Source: Bordetella ansorpii (lineage in GTDB: Bacteria; Pseudomonadota; Gammaproteobacteria; Burkholderiales; Burkholderiaceae_B). From it: a DNA stretch of 64,000 nt. Numbering within the stretch: the stretch's first letter is position 1; every line of letters begins with the position of its first letter. Below the pieces are notes generated by a model. It ran no database searches and was not told where the DNA came from. It saw only the letters and a program-made list of their open reading frames with translations. The stretch lies in assembly GCF_900078705.1 (NCBI RefSeq), contig NZ_FKIF01000002.1, positions 1,054,001-1,118,000 on the forward strand. Reading direction: 5' to 3'. This document shows, in pieces, positions 60,567 through 64,000 of the stretch. Position numbers and translations under genes: made by a program.

Positions 60567-60872
60567 ATGCATTGCGGCAGTCGTCCGCCAAGCCCTCTGC
60601 CGCCGGGCCAGCCGGCGCTTACTCCGCGCGAACGCGAACTATTGGGCTATATCGCCCAGGGGCAGTCCAACAAGGTCATCGCGATCGATTTCGGCATTTC
60701 CACTCGCACAGCCGAGGCGCATCGCGCGCGCATCTTCCGCAAGATGGGGGTGCGCACCACGCTGGAACTGGCGTGTGCGCTGTGCCCGCACCGCTGCCTG
60801 GCGGGCACGGGTACGGGCGCGCCGGGCCGGGCGGTGGTACCGCTTAGTGGCAGGCCGGGGTCGGCTGCTTGA
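60567..60872 (+). CDS. Mini LuxR/FixJ-type DNA-binding protein (HTH domain only)
   Basis: The 101-residue protein has a complete LuxR-type helix-turn-helix (about 18-78: LTPRERELLGYIAQGQSNKV, FGISTRTAEAHRARIFRKM). It has no receiver or autoinducer domain and a Gly/Pro-rich tail. A good ribosome-binding site (GGAGG) is 6 bases before the ATG. The helix-turn-helix most resembles FixJ-type response regulators, so it may be a truncated relative or a free-standing DNA binder. Its last 29 bases overlap the convergent lipoprotein gene. Confidence 0.75.
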   Translation: MHCGSRPPSPLPPGQPALTPRERELLGYIAQGQSNKVIAIDFGISTRTAEAHRARIFRKMGVRTTLELACALCPHRCLAGTGTGAPGRAVVPLSGRPGSAA

Positions 60873-61668
60873 CCAGTTCGTCGATCGGATCGAGGTCGGG
60901 TTGGCGCGTCAGGCTGTAGTCCAGCGTGGGGGCGTTGCCCAGCACCGAGCGCACGCGCAGCACGTTGTTGGCCGAGGCCAGCAGTTCCGCGCGGGTGTTG
61001 CCCGAGGCATCCAGCAGCAGCAGGCGGGCGGGGCGTTCGCCGGTGACGTTCCAGCAGCCTTGCTCGGCCACGGGCTTGCCCTGTCCTTCCAGCGCCTGGG
61101 AGCGGGCGCGCCAGCGGCCATTGGGAGCCAGGGTCAGGGTGACGCGCTGGGCTTCGGCCTGGCACTGCATCGAACGCGAGAAACACGGGAACGTGCCCAT
61201 GTAGGTCTGTGCCTGCGGCATGAAGGCCTGCGCTTCCGGGTTGGCCGGGCCGGCCGCGTCCTGCATGGGATCCGCCGCGGCGGTGCGGTTGACCATGCGG
61301 GCGTTGGCGCCGCCCGGCGGAACGGGCGGCACCGGCGAGTCGGCCAGGGCCGGATTCATTGCCGCCGCGCCGTTGGCGGTGGGGGCCGGCGTGCCCGTCT
61401 GCGGGGCTTGCGAACCGCCCGGCGTCTGGGTGGGGCGGCGCGGCGTGTCCGGACTCAGGTCGATCTGCAACTGCGACGGGGCGTGCACCACGGTACGGTA
61501 GCCCGCGCCCTGGCCGTGGTACTGCGCATCGGTGACGGTGCTTTCGGCCGGCGGGTTGTAATAGCCCGGGCTGCCGAACTGCGAGCAGCCGGCCGCCAGC
61601 AACGTGGAGGTCAGTCCGGCGGCGGCCAGAAGGCGGGAACGCGTGACGCGGGCGGGGGCGGGAGACAT
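60844..61668 (-). CDS. Lipoprotein with NlpE-like domain
   Basis: The 274-residue protein has a lipoprotein signal (LLAAAGLTSTLLAAGC, lipobox LAAGC at about 24-28). A long Pro/Ala/Gln-rich linker follows (about 35-150), then a C-terminal domain resembling NlpE or META-type folds (YMGTFPCFSRSMQCQAEAQR, LTLAPNGRWRARS, GCWNVTGERPARLLLLDASG). NlpE in E. coli senses envelope stress and copper, but a matching role is not established here. It is divergent from pilD, with a 206-base gap. Confidence 0.8.
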   Translation of the reverse strand: MSPAPARVTRSRLLAAAGLTSTLLAAGCSQFGSPGYYNPPAESTVTDAQYHGQGAGYRTVVHAPSQLQIDLSPDTPRRPTQTPGGSQAPQTGTPAPTANGAAAMNPALADSPVPPVPPGGANARMVNRTAAADPMQDAAGPANPEAQAFMPQAQTYMGTFPCFSRSMQCQAEAQRVTLTLAPNGRWRARSQALEGQGKPVAEQGCWNVTGERPARLLLLDASGNTRAELLASANNVLRVRSVLGNAPTLDYSLTRQPDLDPIDELVKQPTPACH

Positions 61669-61758
61669 GATGAGGTGTCCGGAAGGAGACGAAGAAGGGC
61701 GGCGTACCGATACACAGACCCGTATGCCTGATGCCCCCGATTCTACGCATTTATCCCT

Positions 61759-61772
61759 GTATACGGGTATAC
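61759..61772. promoter_or_regulatory. GTATAC-type palindrome between the lipoprotein and pilD
   Basis: GTATAC (61759-61764) is repeated after two bases (61767-61772), giving a 14-base near-palindrome in the divergent intergenic region. It is a candidate operator of unknown protein; no promoter pair is clear-cut beside it. Confidence 0.35.
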
Positions 61773-61874
61773 CCGGCGATGCCGGCGGGCTGCGTTTGAT
61801 GAATCGCCGCCCAGCCGGAATAATGCGGCGTCCGGCGGGCGCCGCCGGGTTCGATTTCCAGGCGGCCTGACTCC

Positions 61875-62744
61875 ATGTGGCATATGTATTCCCTCGATCC
61901 CGGGCTGGCGGTGCTGCTGGCCGCGTTGCTGGGCCTGGCGGTCAGTGGCCCGCTGGGCGCCGTCGCCCATCGCCTGCCGCGCATCATGGAGCGCGAATGG
62001 CAGGCGGCGCTGCGCCAGGAGCAAGCAGCCGCCGAGTCGCCGGCCGAGTCCGACGCCGGGCAGCCCTATGGCCTGCTGCGCCCCGGCTGGCATTGCCCGT
62101 CCTGCGAGGCGCCGGTGCGCGGCTGGCGCGCCATGCCGCTGGTGGGCTGGCTGGCGCTGCGCGGAAAATGCGCCGGCTGCCGCGCGCCCATTGGCCGGCG
62201 CTATCCGGCTTTCGAACTCGCCATGGCGGCGCTGTTCGCGGCCTGCGCGTGGCGCTTCGGCCCCACCCCCATGGCGCTGTGCGCCATGGGATTGGTCGGC
62301 GCGCTGCTGGTGCTGGGCTGGATCGATACCGAAACCGGCCTGCTGCCCGACGCCATCACGCTGCCCCTGGCCTGGGCCGGCCTGCTGGTCAACCTGGGGG
62401 ACGGGCTGGCGCCGCTGTCGCTGGCCGTGGTCGGCGCCGTGACCGGCTATCTGGTCCTGTGGTCGGTGTTCCACGTCTTCAAGCTGGTCACGGGGCGCGA
62501 GGGCATGGGCTATGGCGATTTCAAGCTGATGGCCGCGCTGGGCGCCTGGCTGGGCGTGGCCGCCTTGCCCTGGCTGCTGCTGGGCGCTTCGCTGGCGGGG
62601 GTCATCGTGGGGCTGGGGCTGCGGGTGGCGGGCCGGGTCGAGCAGGGCCAGCCGCTGCCCTTCGGTCCCTACCTGGCGGCGGGCGGTATCCTGATGCTGT
62701 TGGCCGCGGGGCAGCCGCCCTGGCTGGCGGTTTTCGGTCGATAA
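61875..62744 (+). CDS. pilD: Prepilin peptidase / N-methyltransferase PilD
   Basis: The 289-residue A24-family membrane protease has the cytoplasmic double CxxC zinc motif (WHCPSCEAPVRG and GKCAGCRAPIG). The catalytic aspartates lie in GWIDTETGLLPDAIT and EGMGYGDFKLM, with about eight helices. It cleaves and methylates type IV prepilins and type II pseudopilins. The ATG at 61875 is used, with 61884 as an alternative. The next gene, coaE, follows by 16 bases. The first cytoplasmic loop is somewhat long and Glu/Ala-rich. Confidence 0.95.
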   Translation: MWHMYSLDPGLAVLLAALLGLAVSGPLGAVAHRLPRIMEREWQAALRQEQAAAESPAESDAGQPYGLLRPGWHCPSCEAPVRGWRAMPLVGWLALRGKCAGCRAPIGRRYPAFELAMAALFAACAWRFGPTPMALCAMGLVGALLVLGWIDTETGLLPDAITLPLAWAGLLVNLGDGLAPLSLAVVGAVTGYLVLWSVFHVFKLVTGREGMGYGDFKLMAALGAWLGVAALPWLLLGASLAGVIVGLGLRVAGRVEQGQPLPFGPYLAAGGILMLLAAGQPPWLAVFGR

Positions 62745-62760
62745 GGCAGGAGGGCCAGGC

Positions 62761-63402
62761 ATGTACAGCATCGGATTGACCGGCGGCATCGGCTCGGGCA
62801 AGTCGCGCGTGGCGGACCTGCTGGGCAGTTGGGGCGCCACCCTGATCGACACCGACCTGATTGCGCACGGGTTGACCGGCCCGGGCGGCGCGGCGATGCC
62901 CGCGCTGCGCGAGGCGTTCGGCGAGCGCGCGGTGGACGCGCACGGCGCGCTGGACCGCGCCTGGATGCGCGACCGGGTCTTTCGCGAACCCGCGGAACGC
63001 GAGCGCCTGCAGGCGGTGCTGCATCCCATGATCGACCAGCACACGCGCCGGGCCGCCGAGCGGGCCGATGGCCCCTATGTGGTGTACGTGGTGCCGCTGC
63101 TGGTCGAGTCCGGACGCTGGCGCACGCGCGTCGATCGCATATGCGTGGTCGATTGCGATCCCGACACGCAGGTGGCCCGCGTGCAGGCCCGCAGCGGGCT
63201 GACGCCGGACGCCATCCGGCGTATCATGGCGGCACAGGCCGCGCGGGACACCCGGCTGGCCGCCGCCGACGACATCATCGTCAACGACGGCGACACCACG
63301 CCAGAGATGCTGCACGCGCGGACGCGTCGCATGCACGATCGCTGGATCGAATGGGCAGCGGCAACGGGCGGACACCCCCGCGAACCCGGCAGTCCCGCCT
63401 GA
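62761..63402 (+). CDS. coaE: Dephospho-CoA kinase CoaE
   Basis: The 213-residue P-loop kinase carries out the last step of coenzyme A synthesis. It shows the P-loop GLTGGIGSGKSRVADLL at the N-terminus, LIDTDLIAHGLTGPGG, the lid region, and YVVYVVPLLVESGRW followed by VVDCDPDTQVARVQAR. Length is normal. It lies between pilD and zapD, a conserved order in proteobacteria. panC, for an earlier step of the same pathway, is 2.5 kb upstream. Confidence 0.97.
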   Translation: MYSIGLTGGIGSGKSRVADLLGSWGATLIDTDLIAHGLTGPGGAAMPALREAFGERAVDAHGALDRAWMRDRVFREPAERERLQAVLHPMIDQHTRRAAERADGPYVVYVVPLLVESGRWRTRVDRICVVDCDPDTQVARVQARSGLTPDAIRRIMAAQAARDTRLAAADDIIVNDGDTTPEMLHARTRRMHDRWIEWAAATGGHPREPGSPA

Positions 63403-63458
63403 CCTTTTCCGCCTGACAATTTACCGGCCCATGGCCGGCCACCACGGGCCTGCAGCGA

Positions 63459-64000
63459 GTGATCCTTTACGAATATCCTTTCAACGAGCGTATCCGGGCC
63501 TATCTCAGGCTGGAATATCTTTTCGACAGGTTGTTCTTCTTTGCGCGTGGCGATGACATCCGTCAGCACCAGATCGCAGTCACCACGCTGTTCGACATTC
63601 TCGAAACCTGCGAACGCACCGACGTGAAGAGCGCGGTGCTGCAAGACCTGGAGCGCCAGCGCATGGCCCTGGCCGGCCTGCGCGACCATCCCGACGTGGC
63701 CCAGCAGACGCTGGACGACATGCTGCGCGAGATGGAACGCGCCGCGGGCGCGCTGTCGGCCCAGGGCAAGACGGGGCAGGCGTTGCGCGAGAACGAATGG
63801 CTGGTCAGCCTGCGCGGCCGGCTGGCCGTGCCGGGCGGCGCCACCCAGGTCGACATGCCGTCGTACCATGCCTGGCAGCACAAGCCGGCCGAGGTGCGCC
63901 ATGCGGATCTGCAAGCCTGGAGCGCGCCGCTGGCGCCGTTGTGCGAGGGCCTGGCCATGGCATTGCGGCTGCTGCGCGAATCCGGCCGCAAGTCGCCGAT
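63459..64000 (+). CDS. zapD: Cell division protein ZapD, N-terminal part (partial)
   Basis: The frame begins with GTG at 63459, since no in-frame ATG is near. The first residues read VILYEYPFNERIRAYLRLEY, the hallmark N-terminus of ZapD (formerly YacF). About 180 residues are present before the window ends, including LREMERAAGALSAQGKTGQA and ATQVDMPSYHAWQHK. ZapD cross-links FtsZ filaments. It is the third gene of the pilD-coaE-zapD cluster. The C-terminus is cut by the window edge. Confidence 0.93.
   Translation, partial: MILYEYPFNERIRAYLRLEYLFDRLFFFARGDDIRQHQIAVTTLFDILETCERTDVKSAVLQDLERQRMALAGLRDHPDVAQQTLDDMLREMERAAGALSAQGKTGQALRENEWLVSLRGRLAVPGGATQVDMPSYHAWQHKPAEVRHADLQAWSAPLAPLCEGLAMALRLLRESGRKSP

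Overview
The window looks like chromosomal DNA of a high-GC betaproteobacterium of the Alcaligenaceae (Bordetella/Achromobacter group). This is inferred from gene content: four solute-binding proteins of the Bug (tripartite tricarboxylate) family, a DUF3460-scpA-panC cluster, pilD-coaE-zapD, a stand-alone rfaE2 and a pertactin-like autotransporter. No tRNA, rRNA, insertion sequence or CRISPR array was seen. Almost all the DNA is coding, and only two stretches above 300 bases lack a gene (54763-55135 and 60223-60566).

Layout. 1-830: the start of phoR and all of phoB on the minus strand. 977-5234: ubiquinone cluster ubiE, a Tim44-domain gene, ubiJ, ubiB. 5255-6850: a Pho box, a ferritin-like di-iron protein and rfaE2. 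6903-8084: a visibly more AT-rich stand-alone AAA ATPase. 8223-15412 (minus): cobalamin riboswitch, btuB, a BtuF-like binding protein, thiG, thiD, a Pcm-like methyltransferase and tolC. 15554-20459: a TPR-like protein and metH, the B12-dependent methionine synthase. 20708-24083: an EIIA protein, a methyltransferase diverging from an XRE regulator, and mutY. 24306-29544: indolepyruvate ferredoxin oxidoreductase, then a PadR regulator and siderophore reductase pair. 29597-32071 (minus): cheD behind a flagellar-type promoter, ftsX and ftsE. 32330-36722: a four-gene general amino acid ABC transporter. 36987-38445: a Bug protein and a small membrane protein.

38497-49744 is the most distinctive region. 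A divergent LysR regulator faces a nine-gene minus-strand catabolic operon. It holds gentisate 1,2-dioxygenase, a fumarylpyruvate hydrolase-type enzyme, a PhzS-like flavin monooxygenase, a zeta-class GST (maleylpyruvate isomerase type), aldehyde dehydrogenase, a thiamine-diphosphate decarboxylase-like enzyme, a ketopantoate reductase-family dehydrogenase and two Bug proteins. Read as one pathway, these could take a hydroxylated aromatic 2-hydroxy acid (mandelate type) through a 2-oxo acid, aldehyde and benzoate to gentisate, and then to fumarate and pyruvate. The gentisate part is well supported; the upper pathway is inference.

49795-64000: a 1655-residue autotransporter with an RGD motif, glpK overlapping a DHA2-type exporter, DUF3460, scpA, panC, a 59-bp tandem repeat block, a mini LuxR-type DNA-binding protein, an NlpE-like lipoprotein, pilD, coaE and the start of zapD.

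Regulatory signals readable in the DNA include the cobalamin riboswitch (btuB), three 11-bp-phased PhoB half-sites (ferritin-like gene), a sigma-28-type promoter (cheD), a perfect inverted repeat before the PadR gene, and a LysR-type site about 64 bp upstream of the probable start of the gentisate operon.
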